Assembly: GCA_900759715.1 (NCBI GenBank)
Contig: CAAEXF010000036.1
Location: forward strand, 56,615 to 120,614
From: Clostridium_AM sp900759715
GTDB lineage: Bacteria > Bacillota > Clostridia > Clostridiales > Clostridiaceae
Length of the DNA: 64,000 nucleotides
Reading direction: 5' to 3'
In this document: positions 16,840 to 24,719 of the stretch, one piece after another
Layout: every line of letters begins with the position of its first letter
Numbering within the stretch: the first letter of the stretch is position 1
Notes under the pieces: generated by a model
Seen by the model: only the letters and a program-made list of their open reading frames with translations
Told to the model about the DNA's origin: nothing
Databases searched by the model: none
Made by a program: the position numbers and the translations under genes

Positions 16840-17442
16840 CTATCTATTTTGACTATTTCTTTTTTGTCCTATATAACAGATAGATTCATCTAAAATTTCT
16901 TCATTAATTCTCAAAAATTTGCAAATATCTTCCAATATTAATATCGTTACAACAACTAAAGCACAATCATCACCAACACAATGCTTCAAATCATATGCAT
17001 TTATATAGCCCTGTAGTGTATCTTTTTTGAATTTTATGTCGGAATATATACTATTTAATGTATTATATAATATTTCATAAGAGAGTATTAAAAAATCCTT
17101 TTTAGATTTTTTATTACCATTAACTACATGTTTTACTATATTATTCAATGATGTTTCTTTATAATATTGTTCCATATGCATATCATAGTTATTGGATATA
17201 TATCGACCAATGATATAGCCATCTATTAATGCTATCTCTCCCTCAGTGTTAAAAATTATTGATAACTCTATACTTTTCTTTCCTTCAGCTCTTATATCTT
17301 TGATCAATTCATTTATTCTTTGATTAAACATTGTTGTAAACTTTGAATCAAAAATGAAATATTCTAGCTCTTGGCTAGAGCATTCTGAAATAAACTCCGA
17401 AAAATTTCTATAAATCTTTCTCATATAATCTTTACTTCTCAC
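16840..17442 (-). CDS. Hypothetical clostridial protein (200 residues)
   Basis: I do not recognise this family. The protein is predicted soluble and largely helical (FSEFISECSSQELEYFIFDS, INELIKDIRAEGKKSIELSI). A central segment could be a small beta-sheet (LSIIFNTEGEIALIDGYIIG), and a hydrophobic stretch near 160 (DCALVVVTILILEDICKFL) could be a buried helix or a marginal membrane segment. The initiation region AGAAGGTGATATTGTG is a good ribosome-binding site for ATG 17442. It is divergent from the flavodiiron fusion at 17663, with a 220-bp shared intergenic region. Codon use looks like its neighbours, so there is no sign of recent transfer. Confidence 0.6.
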   Translation of the reverse strand: MRSKDYMRKIYRNFSEFISECSSQELEYFIFDSKFTTMFNQRINELIKDIRAEGKKSIELSIIFNTEGEIALIDGYIIGRYISNNYDMHMEQYYKETSLNNIVKHVVNGNKKSKKDFLILSYEILYNTLNSIYSDIKFKKDTLQGYINAYDLKHCVGDDCALVVVTILILEDICKFLRINEEILDESICYIGQKRNSQNR

Positions 17443-17568
17443 AATATCACCTTCTAGAAAATTCTTTTAAGCATGAATACATATCCTATATTTTTTCTCA
17501 ATAAATAAAAAATATACTAATCAGAAAATTATTTTATATTTTATTATTATATTATCTTCCATCAAATA

Positions 17569-17597
17569 TTGATTTTAGTCTTTTTATATATTATAAT
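17569..17597 (+). promoter_or_regulatory. Sigma-A promoter of the flavodiiron fusion
   Basis: TTGATT (17569-17574), a 17-bp spacer and TATAAT (17592-17597) lie about 65 bp before the ATG. The -10 is embedded in an AT-rich near-palindrome (ATATATTATAATAAT) that resembles a PerR-type operator; this is a suggestion only. Confidence 0.75.
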
Positions 17598-17662
17598 AAT
17601 CTTATGGATATTAATTATTAATTAAAACTAAATATCAATAATTAAAACGGGGGGATAAGTAA

Positions 17663-20218
17663 ATGAATGCCATTGAAATCAAAAAAGATATTCACTGGGT
17701 AGGTGCTCTGGATCCTAACTTAAGAATCTTTGACATAATAATGTATACTCCATATGGAACTAGCTATAATTCATATTTGGTAAAGGGTAGTGAAAAAACC
17801 GCTATATTTGAGACAGTTAAAGAAAAGTTTTTTGATGAATTCTTAGAAAGACTTAATTCCTTAAACACAGATATAAAAGATATAGATTATATAGTAGTTG
17901 ATCACACAGAGCCAGATCATGCAGGTTCAGTAGCTAAATTATTGGATCTAGCTCCAAAAGCTAAGCTCGTAGGTTCGTCTACAGCCCTTAGATTTATGAG
18001 AGGTATAATAAATAGAGAATTTGACTCCATTACAGTTAATCATGGTGATACATTAAGTCTAGGGAATAAAACGCTGCAATTTATATCTGCACCATTTTTA
18101 CATTGGCCAGATTCTATGTATACCTATATTGTTGAAGATAACCTTTTAGTTACCTGTGACTCATTTGGAAGCCACTACTCAAATAAAGATGTATTTAATG
18201 ATTTAAATGAAAGCCAAGAAAATTATATGGATGCATTGAAATATTATTTCACTGCAATCATGGGACCATTTAAGTCTTATGTTTTAGATGCTATAGATAA
18301 GATTAAAGATTTAAATATAGATATAATATGTCCTGGACACGGTCCAGTTCTAAGAGACAATCCTTCTAAAATAATAAAACTATATAAAGAGTGGAGCTTG
18401 GATTCTGAAAAACCATCTGAAAGTAAGCATATAGTAATTCCTTATGTTTCTGCATACGGATATACAGAATCCTTAGCAAAAAAAATTGAAGAAGGTATAC
18501 ATTCAATTGGTGAATTTAAAGTAGAATTGTTTGATGTAATACATCATAATATAAACGACATTATAAGTAGTATAGAAAAATCTCATGGAGTAATATTTGG
18601 TTCTCCTACAATAAATGGCGATGCACTAAAACCTATATTAGATATATTAATATCGCTTAATCCTATAGTTCATGGTAGAAAAACTGCTGCTGCTTTTGGA
18701 TCATATGGTTGGAGTGGTGAAGCTGTTAGTAATATAGAAAACAGACTTAAACAATTAAAAATGGATGTTTTTTCTCCAGGACTCAGGGTGAATTTTAAAC
18801 CTTCTGAAGAGGACCTAACTCATGCTTATCACTTTGGGCAAAGTTTTGCGCAAAAGATAGATGAAAATATAAGCAAAGTTAACAAACCTAACAAGCCATC
18901 TACATCGAAAAAGTGGAAATGTTTAATATGTGGAGTAGTTTTTGAGGGTGCGGAGCCGCCTGAAACATGTTCTGTATGTGGAGCTAGTTCAGAGCAATTC
19001 GTAGAAGTGGTTGAGTCAGGAATTGAATTTAGAAATGATGATGATAAAACTTATTTAATAATAGGAAATGGAGCAGCAGGTTTTTCTGCAGCAGATACTA
19101 TTAGAAAAAGAAATAAAAATTGTAAAATAATAATGATATCATCTGAAAATAACTTAACTTATTTTAGACCTCAGCTATCTGATTATTTGTCATCTTCAAT
19201 ACCTGACCATGAATTTTATGTAGTTCCTGAACACTGGTATAAAGATAACAATATAGATTTGTGCTTAAATTCACATGTAGATAAAATTAATGGAGAAGAT
19301 AGAACAATAATATTATCTGATGGAAGACAAATTTCTTATGATAAGCTTATATTAGCTAATGGAAGTTCCAGTTTTGTACCTCCGATTAAGGGAATTGATA
19401 AAAAGGGTGTTTTCAGTTTAAAATACTTATCCGATGCTGATGCAATTAAGAGTTATATATCAAATTCCAAGAAGGCAGTAGTTATAGGCGGTGGTTTGCT
19501 TGGCCTTGAAGCAGCTTGGGAGCTTAAAAACTGTGGACTTGACGTAACTGTAGTAGAATTTGCAAACAGACTTCTTTCTCGTCAATTAGATGAAGACGGT
19601 GCTAAGTTATTTAGCGCTTCTATTGATAAATCTGGTGTTAGCGTAATACTTCAAGACTCTGCTGTAGAAATACTAGGCGATGATAAGGTTAAAGGAGTTA
19701 TGTTGTCAAGTGGTAGATCCCTTGATGCGGATATAGTAATCTTTTCAATAGGAATACGTCCGAATAAAGCTCTTGCTGAAACATGTGGTATAAAAACTGA
19801 TAAAGGGATAGTTGTAAATGATAAGATGGAGACATCTGTTGAAAATGTATATGCATGTGGAGATGTTTGTGAATATAACGGAAAAGTTTACGGAAACTGG
19901 CAAGCTTCTATCGAAATGGGAAAAACCGCAGGTGCTAATGCTGTAGGTGACGAATCCTATTTCACCGACTTTGTATCATCTGTAATTTTTTCAGCGATGG
20001 ATACTGAATTATTCTCCTGTGGTACATTTACATCGGAATCTAAAGCTTTATCTTCCTTAGACTCTCAAAAGGGTATATATCAAAAATTATTTTTTAATGA
20101 CAATAAACTAATTGGAGGTATTCTACTTGGAGATACTAAAAAATCTGGTAAAATAATATCTTCAATACAAAGTGGTAAAACTATAAAAGACATTATGTCT
20201 GATAACTTTTTTCTATAA
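17663..20218 (+). CDS. Flavodiiron protein fused to rubredoxin and NADH:rubredoxin reductase
   Basis: This single-chain oxygen (or nitric oxide) reductase carries its whole electron path. Domain order in the 851 residues: a metallo-beta-lactamase-like diiron domain (1-250) with ligands in VVDHTEPDHAGSV (His81, Glu83, Asp85, His86), HWPDSM, CDSFGSH and CPGHGPV; a flavodoxin FMN domain (about 255-395, SAYGYTESLAKKI); a rubredoxin-like domain (about 413-450, two CxxCG pairs, CLICG and CSVCG); and an FAD/NADH-disulfide-reductase-type domain (about 460-850) with GNGAAGFSAADTIR, the second Rossmann VIGGGLLGLEAAWEL and ACGDVCEYNG. Electrons would pass from NADH via FAD and rubredoxin to FMN and diiron. 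In C. acetobutylicum these parts are separate proteins of the PerR regulon. The RBS is GGGGGGATAAGTAA before ATG. Confidence 0.93.
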   Translation: MNAIEIKKDIHWVGALDPNLRIFDIIMYTPYGTSYNSYLVKGSEKTAIFETVKEKFFDEFLERLNSLNTDIKDIDYIVVDHTEPDHAGSVAKLLDLAPKAKLVGSSTALRFMRGIINREFDSITVNHGDTLSLGNKTLQFISAPFLHWPDSMYTYIVEDNLLVTCDSFGSHYSNKDVFNDLNESQENYMDALKYYFTAIMGPFKSYVLDAIDKIKDLNIDIICPGHGPVLRDNPSKIIKLYKEWSLDSEKPSESKHIVIPYVSAYGYTESLAKKIEEGIHSIGEFKVELFDVIHHNINDIISSIEKSHGVIFGSPTINGDALKPILDILISLNPIVHGRKTAAAFGSYGWSGEAVSNIENRLKQLKMDVFSPGLRVNFKPSEEDLTHAYHFGQSFAQKIDENISKVNKPNKPSTSKKWKCLICGVVFEGAEPPETCSVCGASSEQFVEVVESGIEFRNDDDKTYLIIGNGAAGFSAADTIRKRNKNCKIIMISSENNLTYFRPQLSDYLSSSIPDHEFYVVPEHWYKDNNIDLCLNSHVDKINGEDRTIILSDGRQISYDKLILANGSSSFVPPIKGIDKKGVFSLKYLSDADAIKSYISNSKKAVVIGGGLLGLEAAWELKNCGLDVTVVEFANRLLSRQLDEDGAKLFSASIDKSGVSVILQDSAVEILGDDKVKGVMLSSGRSLDADIVIFSIGIRPNKALAETCGIKTDKGIVVNDKMETSVENVYACGDVCEYNGKVYGNWQASIEMGKTAGANAVGDESYFTDFVSSVIFSAMDTELFSCGTFTSESKALSSLDSQKGIYQKLFFNDNKLIGGILLGDTKKSGKIISSIQSGKTIKDIMSDNFFL

Positions 20219-20269
20219 ACTAACTGATTAATTAATAACCCTATAAGTAGTATATCTAATTTACAAAAC

Positions 20270-20405
20270 AAAAATTTTGCGACGCAAAATTTTTATAGAG
20301 GACAGGGGACAATTGACAGAGGACAATGAAGGAAGAAAACTTACCTTCACTGTCCTCTGTCCTCTGTCAATTGTCCTCTAAAAAATTACGTCGCATATTT
20401 TTTAT
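20270..20405. repeat. Large imperfect palindrome built of GAGGACA/TGTCCTC units
   Basis: This 135-bp inverted repeat lies in the convergent spacer between the flavodiiron fusion and yihY. The left arm reads AAAATTTTGCGACG, then AGAGGACA-GGGGACAATTGACAG, then AATGAAGG. The right arm is its near-complement: CCTTCACTG, TGTCCTCTGTCAATTGTCC, then ACGTCGCATATTTTT. The repeated units GAGGACA and AATTGACA give it a modular look. The RNA of either strand would fold into one long hairpin, so it can end both converging transcripts. Nothing is encoded. Confidence 0.8.
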
Positions 20406-20413
20406 ATTATAAA

Positions 20414-21262
20414 TTAATATCTAATGCCTTTCGGTTTTTCTTTGCCCTCTCTATCAAAAGCAAGGGTTGCATTTAATTCTCCTCCCATTAATACTATTAC
20501 CGATAGTATAAATAACCATGTTAGAATCACTATTACAGTTCCTATACTTCCATATATCTTTGAATAATTTGCAAAATTGTTTACATAATATGCAAATCCT
20601 AAGGATACTATAGTTAAAGTTATAGTTGAAAAAATAGCACCTGGCATAACTTCCTTCCATGTAAGTCTTCTACAAGGTGTATATCGGTATAAGGCTGCAA
20701 AAATAAATATGGCAGATATGCTCATAATAAGATATCTTAGTTTATTCCATACAGTTGCAAAAATATAGAATACTCCTAAGCGAGTAGCTAGTGCATTTCC
20801 TATTACTTCTCCAAGCACTAATAATAAAAAGGTTGATATTATTATAAAGGTTAAAGCAAAAGTACATAAAACTGCTATTAGTTGCACTTTTATCAGCGAT
20901 CGTTCTTCCCGTTCGCTATATGCCTTGTTAAGCCCTCTAATTACCGCATTAAACCCAGCGGAGGCAGACCATATAGTAACAATTAAGCTTAAAGATAGTA
21001 AATGCCCATGTTTCGTATCCACTACTTCTACTATAGTATTTTTTACAAGATCTACAGCACTAAGTGGAAGTATTAGTTGTAGTACCTCTATCACATCTCT
21101 ACTAGTTATTGGACTAAAACCAACAAAAGTCATTAAAAATATTATAAATGGGAAAAATGAAAATATTAAACTATATGCTAACTGAGATGCCAAAGCTAAA
21201 ACTTCATCATCATTAAATCGAAATGCTAAGTTTTTTATATCTTTTACTAATTTACTGCCCAA
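20414..21262 (-). CDS. YihY/virulence factor BrkB family membrane protein
   Basis: The 282-residue integral membrane protein has the family opening DDEVLALASQLAYSLIFSFF (near 17) and about six hydrophobic segments (around 30-50, 88-105, 130-150, 172-195, 210-228, 238-262). The family block WSASAGFNAVIRGLNKAYSE is near residue 98 and TWLFILSVIVLMGGELNA near 247. Older annotation as RNase BN is wrong for this family. The function is unknown, and transport or envelope roles are only proposed. It is a single gene, convergent with the flavodiiron fusion. The start ATG 21262 has an AGGAGGGG ribosome-binding site. Confidence 0.92.
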   Translation of the reverse strand: MGSKLVKDIKNLAFRFNDDEVLALASQLAYSLIFSFFPFIIFLMTFVGFSPITSRDVIEVLQLILPLSAVDLVKNTIVEVVDTKHGHLLSLSLIVTIWSASAGFNAVIRGLNKAYSEREERSLIKVQLIAVLCTFALTFIIISTFLLLVLGEVIGNALATRLGVFYIFATVWNKLRYLIMSISAIFIFAALYRYTPCRRLTWKEVMPGAIFSTITLTIVSLGFAYYVNNFANYSKIYGSIGTVIVILTWLFILSVIVLMGGELNATLAFDREGKEKPKGIRY

Positions 21263-21321
21263 TAAAAACTCCCCTCCTTAATATTAAGTTTTTCCCATGA
21301 TAAAACATATTATTACTATAC

Positions 21322-21357
21322 AAAAAACCTGTATCTAAATTTAGATACAGGTTTTTT
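21322..21357. terminator. Terminator of the reverse rubrerythrin
   Basis: The perfect 18-bp palindromic stem AAAAAACCTGTATCTAAA and its complement, with T-runs on both strands, lies 45 bp after the rubrerythrin stop. Confidence 0.9.
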
Positions 21358-21402
21358 GTTAGATTTGACCTTATTATATTTTATATTGATTAAGAGTAAT
21401 TT

Positions 21403-21948
21403 TTATTTAAAATATCTGTTTAACAATCCATTAAATGCTGCTCCATGTCTAGCTTCATCTTTGCACATTTCATGTACTGTATCATGGATTGCATCGTAGT
21501 TTAACTTCTTAGCTAAAGTAGCTAAATCCTTTTTACCTTGGCATGCTCCGTGCTCTGCTTCAACTCTCATCTCTAAGTTCTTCTTTGTATCAGCTACCAC
21601 AACTTCTCCAAGTAATTCTGCAAATTTTGCTGCATGTTCTGCTTCTTCAAAAGCTATTCTTTTATAAGCTTCAGCTATTTCTGGGAATCCTTCTCTATCT
21701 GCTTGACGGCTCATTGCTAAATACATTCCTACTTCTGTACATTCGCCCATAAAGTTTGCTTTAAGTCCTTCTATAACCTCTGGATCTATATCTTTAGCTA
21801 TTCCTACTTTATGCTCATCTGCCCAAGCTAATGCCCCTTCTACTTTTTCAGCAAACTTATCACTACCAGCTCCACATTGTGGGCATTTTTCTGGTGCTGC
21901 TTCTCCTTCATAAACATATCCACATACTGAACAAACAAATTTTTTCAT
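21403..21948 (-). CDS. Reverse rubrerythrin (N-terminal rubredoxin domain)
   Basis: This is an NADH-linked peroxide/oxygen scavenger with its domains in the reverse of classical order. Rubredoxin comes first (residues 1-35, FVCSVCGYVYEGEAAPEKC with CPQCG), then the ferritin-like diiron domain (about 50-181) with ligands in EGLKANFMGECTEVGMYLAM, AFEEAEHAAKF and CKDEARHGAAF. The 181-residue length matches the reverse rubrerythrins of C. acetobutylicum, which are strongly induced by oxygen. Here too it has a near-consensus promoter (22021-22049). Its electron donor may be the NADH:rubredoxin reductase domain encoded at 17663-20218; that link is inferred from proximity. Confidence 0.95.
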   Translation of the reverse strand: MKKFVCSVCGYVYEGEAAPEKCPQCGAGSDKFAEKVEGALAWADEHKVGIAKDIDPEVIEGLKANFMGECTEVGMYLAMSRQADREGFPEIAEAYKRIAFEEAEHAAKFAELLGEVVVADTKKNLEMRVEAEHGACQGKKDLATLAKKLNYDAIHDTVHEMCKDEARHGAAFNGLLNRYFK

Positions 21949-22020
21949 TTTAAATTCCTCCCGATTATATCATTTTTATATTTTTAATTAATTTTTATTT
22001 TCTCGTTTCTTGCAATTATT

Positions 22021-22049
22021 ATTATATAATAATTATTATTATTTTGCAA
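22021..22049 (-). promoter_or_regulatory. Promoter of the reverse rubrerythrin with overlapping AT palindrome
   Basis: On the minus strand TTGCAA (22044-22049), a 17-bp spacer and TATAAT (22021-22026). The spacer is an AT repeat (AATAATAATAATTATTA) and the wider region reads as a palindrome bounded by TTGCAA. The layout suits a PerR-like repressor, but the sequence is not diagnostic. Confidence 0.75.
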
Positions 22050-22125
22050 TACCTTTTTGAAAAATTTTTATATAATATTTTTTTGTACATTGATATTTAA
22101 TTATGATTTTTTTCTATATATAAAT

Positions 22126-22175
22126 AAAAAAAGAGTCAGGCACTTCTAATCAATTTCTGATTAGAAATTCCTGAC
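22126..22175 (-). terminator. Terminator of the amino-acid permease
   Basis: The stem GTCAGG..TTCTAATCA/TGATTAGAA..CCTGAC is followed on the minus strand by seven T's. It lies 50 bp past the permease stop. Confidence 0.88.
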
Positions 22176-22224
22176 CTCTAAAACACTATATCAATTTTAT
22201 TTACATATATAATTACTCAATTAA

Positions 22225-23643
22225 CTAAGCACTTTTTTCTTCTAATACAGGTTGAGAGTTATCCTTATTCTGTAATGAACTATGTTTATGTGAATATGCA
22301 AAGTAAACAACTACTCCTATTAAATTCCATACTCCAAAATATAACCATGTTGTCTTTGATAAACTGAACATAAGGAATAAGCAACATGCTATTGCCATTA
22401 GAGGTACTACTGGTACTAAAGGTACTTTAAAACCTCTTTCTAAGTTTGGATGAGTTTTTCTAAGTATAATTACAGATAATGCTACAAGTGAGAATGTTCC
22501 TAAAAGAACCATATTAGCAAGATCCGCTAATTGTTTTAGATCTATAACTCCTGCAAGTAAAGCAGCTAGACATCCTACTAACCAAGTTGAAAGTACAGGT
22601 ACATTTGTTTTTTGGTTTACATTAGAACAAGCTTTAGGAAGTAATCCATCACGACTCATTGAAAACAATATACGTGATGAACCGTAAACGTATGCAAGAA
22701 TAACTGCTAAAATTCCTACAACTGCTCCAACTGAAAGTATAGATGCTGCCCATCCCTGTCCAACAGAGCTTAATGCGTAAGCCATAGCATCACCAACATT
22801 TAAGTTAGTATAGTTTGTAACGCCTGTTAGAATTAGGCAAACTATAATGTATATAATTGTACAACCTATCATTGAAGCAATAATACCTATAGGTAGATTT
22901 TTTTGAGGATTCTTTACTTCTTCGGCAGAAGTTGAAACTGCATCAAAGCCTGCGTAAGCAAGGAATACAGATGCTGCACCGGCAAATACTCCCTTAATAC
23001 CAAATGGCATAAATGGGTGCCAATTTACTGGCTTTATAAAAAATGCACCTACAACTACGAATAGAACTATAACACCAAGTTTCACAAATACCATAACATT
23101 ATTTATTTTTTTACTTTCTTTTGTCCCTCTTGATAGAAGAAGTGTAATGAATAATACTACGATAACTGCTGGGGCGTTAAATAGTCCCCCTTGACTTGGA
23201 ATATTGATAAACATACTAGGTAGATTAATTCCACACTCTTTTAGCAAGCTATTAAAGTATGCTGACCAACCACCGGCTACAGTTGCAGTACATACTGTAT
23301 ATCCGATAAAAAGTGACCATCCAACTAGGTGAGCAATGAATTCACCTAATGATGCATAGATATAAGCATATGCACTACCGGATGTTGGAATTGATGATGC
23401 GAATTCAGCATAACATAGAGCTACAAGTATACATGCAATTGCAGAGCCGATGAATGATAGAACAACAGCAGGACCTGCATCTCTTGCAGCAACAACACCA
23501 GTTAAAACCATTACACCAGTTCCAATTGTTGCACCAATACTCATTAATGTTACGTCAAATGCACCTAAAGTTCGCTCTGTAGAGCTGTTTCTATTGCTGT
23601 CTAAAATAGCGTTTACGTCTTTTTTTCTAAAAAATGACCTCAT
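22225..23643 (-). CDS. APC-superfamily amino-acid permease (YfnA/CAT-like)
   Basis: The 472-residue transporter has 12-13 hydrophobic segments. The N-terminal motif GAFDVTLMSIGATIGTGVMV (helix 1, near 27) with CYAEFASSIPTSGSAYAYIY (helix 3, near 77) is typical of the cationic-amino-acid-transporter group that includes YfnA and GkApcT. A conserved FLAYAGFDAVSTSAEEVKNP block follows near 228. The substrate cannot be read from sequence; relatives carry a range of neutral or basic amino acids. It lies downstream of a GlnK/GlnL-like two-component system, and its promoter carries 10-bp direct repeats (23721-23748), so that system probably controls it. Confidence 0.88.
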   Translation of the reverse strand: MRSFFRKKDVNAILDSNRNSSTERTLGAFDVTLMSIGATIGTGVMVLTGVVAARDAGPAVVLSFIGSAIACILVALCYAEFASSIPTSGSAYAYIYASLGEFIAHLVGWSLFIGYTVCTATVAGGWSAYFNSLLKECGINLPSMFINIPSQGGLFNAPAVIVVLFITLLLSRGTKESKKINNVMVFVKLGVIVLFVVVGAFFIKPVNWHPFMPFGIKGVFAGAASVFLAYAGFDAVSTSAEEVKNPQKNLPIGIIASMIGCTIIYIIVCLILTGVTNYTNLNVGDAMAYALSSVGQGWAASILSVGAVVGILAVILAYVYGSSRILFSMSRDGLLPKACSNVNQKTNVPVLSTWLVGCLAALLAGVIDLKQLADLANMVLLGTFSLVALSVIILRKTHPNLERGFKVPLVPVVPLMAIACCLFLMFSLSKTTWLYFGVWNLIGVVVYFAYSHKHSSLQNKDNSQPVLEEKSA

Positions 23644-23695
23644 ACGATAGCCCCCTATAAATTATAATTAATGTTTGGCTGTAATTATTGACTTG

Positions 23696-23748
23696 ATTAT
23701 ACTAGCTTGACTACAAAACGCTTCACAATTCTTCATAATTCTTCACAC
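23696..23748 (-). promoter_or_regulatory. Permease promoter region with 10-bp direct repeats
   Basis: A -10 TATAAT (23696-23701, minus strand) has no good -35. Upstream of it, at 23721-23748, are nearly three 10-bp repeats: CTTCACAATT, CTTCATAATT, CTTCACACAA (plus-strand reading). Their 10-bp period places every copy on the same helix face over and upstream of the -35, the position of an activator site. Confidence 0.7.
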
Positions 23749-23788
23749 AAAAAACGAAATGCTTTTAAAATTCTAAATTTTAAAAGCA
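23748..23788 (-). terminator. Terminator of the GlnKL-like operon
   Basis: The stem TGCTTTTAAAATT/AATTTTAAAAGCA is followed on the minus strand by CGTTTTTTG. It lies downstream of the response-regulator stop, just before the permease promoter repeats. Confidence 0.7.
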
Positions 23789-23874
23789 CCTGCTCGGTAT
23801 CAAATCATTTATCCGAATTATCTGCAAATATACTCTAAACCGTATAAAACTCAATATATGAGATCAGGGAATCT

Positions 23875-24714
23875 CTAGTAGTCTTCGCATTGTAACAGCA
23901 ATCCCTCAAAGAATTTTCCTATTATTACCTTTCCACCTGTTTTATTCTTTCCCTTAATATAATCCATCTCGGCTTTAACACTTGCAAAATCAAACATACC
24001 CTTTGAATATTCCTGAAAACTTTCATTATAATAATCTTCTATTCCTATATATGCAAGGTTCGTCAATCCAGTCTTAATTGCTCTCCTCATTCTTTGTTGC
24101 ACTGTTTTAGGACTATCCCCAATAATGCAGCACAAATCATTAAAATTGCATTCTTCAAATGATTTTTTTGTTTCTAACAAATACATGCAGATTTTAATAA
24201 TATCATTTGTTCCCTTTTCACCTAGCATTCCAAACTTACTTAAAACATGCTTGATTCTTTTCATATCATTGTCCTTATTGTCTTGAGGTTTTTTTTCAGG
24301 ATTCATATCTTTGAATACTTTTTTTATATTATGAAGCATATTTTCAATTTCAATTTTTTCAGCAACCTTACTTGTAACTTTCTCTACTTCAATTTTATTA
24401 ATAGGCTTACTAATAAAAAACTCAATTCCTGAATTATAAGAGTCCTCTACTAACTTTATATCTGATACTTGAGAAATCATTATAAATTTAATTTTGGGTT
24501 TCAGTAGCTTTACTTCTCTTACTAAACTATTACCATCCAATTTAGGTAGAAGCAAGTCAACTAATACAATATCTGGATTGCAAATCAATATTTCGTTAAG
24601 CGCTGTCTCTCCATCATTGGAGCTACCTATTACTTCACCTGACCCGTTTTCTTCAATCAGATTAGTCAGTATCTTAACAATATTAACATCATCGTCAATA
24701 ATATAATATCGCAT
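23875..24714 (-). CDS. Response regulator with YcbB-type DNA-binding domain (GlnL-like)
   Basis: The 279-residue regulator starts with a receiver domain (1-120; MRYYIIDDDVNIVKIL, phospho-Asp in PDIVLVDLLLPKLDG near 52, Lys in FFISKPINK near 105). After a linker its C-terminal domain (about 150-275) matches the YcbB family: KRIKHVLSKFGMLGEKGTND, DLCCIIGDSPKTVQQRMRRA and DYYNESFQEYSKGMFDF. B. subtilis GlnL has this plan and activates glutamine uptake and glutaminase genes. Here the likely target is the adjacent permease. The gene is 5 bp downstream of its kinase. Confidence 0.88.
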   Translation of the reverse strand: MRYYIIDDDVNIVKILTNLIEENGSGEVIGSSNDGETALNEILICNPDIVLVDLLLPKLDGNSLVREVKLLKPKIKFIMISQVSDIKLVEDSYNSGIEFFISKPINKIEVEKVTSKVAEKIEIENMLHNIKKVFKDMNPEKKPQDNKDNDMKRIKHVLSKFGMLGEKGTNDIIKICMYLLETKKSFEECNFNDLCCIIGDSPKTVQQRMRRAIKTGLTNLAYIGIEDYYNESFQEYSKGMFDFASVKAEMDYIKGKNKTGGKVIIGKFFEGLLLQCEDY

Positions 24715-24719
24715 TATGC

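Noticed and set aside
20414..21262. Annotation as ribonuclease BN
   Set aside because: The protein is a YihY-type membrane protein; the RNase BN label for this family is an old misannotation, as true RNase BN is a metallo-beta-lactamase protein.
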